This document shows positions 5,336 through 5,515 of a stretch of 5,515 nt of DNA, one piece after another. Under the pieces are notes generated by a model, which was not told the origin of the DNA, did no database searches, and was given only the letters and a program-made list of their open reading frames with translations. The stretch covers positions 1 to 5,515 of the forward strand of contig CAZLRW010000195.1 of the NCBI GenBank assembly GCA_964561925.1. Direction: 5' to 3'. The DNA comes from SZUA-430 sp964561925. GTDB lineage: Bacteria; Pseudomonadota; Alphaproteobacteria; Micropepsales; Micropepsaceae. Positions within the stretch are counted from its first letter, which is position 1. Each line of letters starts with the position of its first letter. Made by a program: the position numbers and the translations under genes.

Positions 5336-5515
5336 TTATGCCGCCGGCTTGGGATCGATGATGAGTACCGTCCCTTGGGCAGCGCAACAGGCGCGCCCTT
5401 CGTTCGCCACGTCGATGCGCACAACCGCCGTCGATCTTGTCATTGCGATCAGTTCCGCCTCGGCGACCACCATGCCGGATTTCACCGGCGCCAACAGATT
5501 GAGCTTGAACTCCGT
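5336..5515 (-). CDS. PaaI-like hotdog-fold thioesterase, C-terminal part only
   Basis: A minus-strand frame entering from the right edge runs 59 codons to a TAA at 5338-5336. The visible part reads TEFKLNLLAPVKSG (1-14 of the fragment), then a strand with AVVRIDVANEGR (about 30-41), and ends GTVLIIDPKPAA. The pattern of a TxEFKxNxLxP strand, an alternating-hydrophobic central strand and a final GxxLI strand is the usual C-terminal half of PaaI/YbgC-like acyl-CoA thioesterases. These hydrolyse aryl- or acyl-CoA thioesters in the cytoplasm. The catalytic residues, normally in the N-terminal half, are outside the window, so activity cannot be judged. Two adjacent cysteines (RACCAAQG) are present but have no known role in the family. 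The gene is upstream of coq4 with a 25-nt gap, suggesting co-transcription. It is incomplete because the window ends, with no sign of damage. Confidence 0.75.
   Translation of the reverse strand, partial: TEFKLNLLAPVKSGMVVAEAELIAMTRSTAVVRIDVANEGRACCAAQGTVLIIDPKPAA

Noticed and set aside
5311..5424. N-terminal extension of COQ4 to the ATG at 5424.
   Set aside because: The extra 38 residues do not resemble the family, overlap the thioesterase gene in a different frame, and would ignore the AGGAGG directly before the ATG at 5310.

Overview
The window looks like chromosomal DNA from a high-GC proteobacterium, most likely an alphaproteobacterium. The coding is dense with short spacers, codons prefer G or C in the third position, strong purine-rich ribosome binding sites precede the starts, and there is a bacterial COQ4-type ubiquinone-biosynthesis gene. 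No RNA gene, insertion sequence, CRISPR array, phage gene or plasmid gene was seen. The taxonomic call is an inference from gene content only.

Layout. From 1 to 2474, two genes on the minus strand form a probable operon. A metal-dependent hydrolase of the Amidohydro_2 (ACMSD-like) family comes first, starting at 2474. A D-aminoacylase / N-acyl-D-amino-acid deacylase family amidohydrolase follows, starting at 1331 and running off the left edge of the window. A 131-bp divergent control region (2475-2605) holds stacked palindromes and a tandem 20-bp duplication that carries the ribosome binding site of the next gene. From 2606 to 4540, two plus-strand genes encode a crotonase-family enoyl-CoA hydratase/isomerase and a luciferase-like (LLM) flavin-dependent oxidoreductase. 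They then meet, tail to tail with only 5 bp between stop codons, a second minus-strand unit. That unit holds a COQ4-family protein (4546-5310), and upstream of it the C-terminal part of a PaaI-like hotdog thioesterase, cut by the right edge.

How the genes may fit together. The four genes around the divergent region (two amidohydrolases, a CoA-dependent hydratase and a flavin monooxygenase) have the composition of a small catabolic module. One reading is oxidative attack by the LLM enzyme, hydrolysis or decarboxylation by the amidohydrolases, and beta-oxidation-like processing of the acyl-CoA product by the crotonase. The substrate cannot be read from the sequence. No dedicated regulator, transporter or CoA ligase lies inside the window. 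The thioesterase-COQ4 pair appears to be a separate unit tied to respiratory quinone metabolism.

The most interesting non-coding signal is the palindrome cluster and tandem repeat at 2546-2607. The protein families themselves are known. I do not see strong evidence for an entirely undescribed system here.
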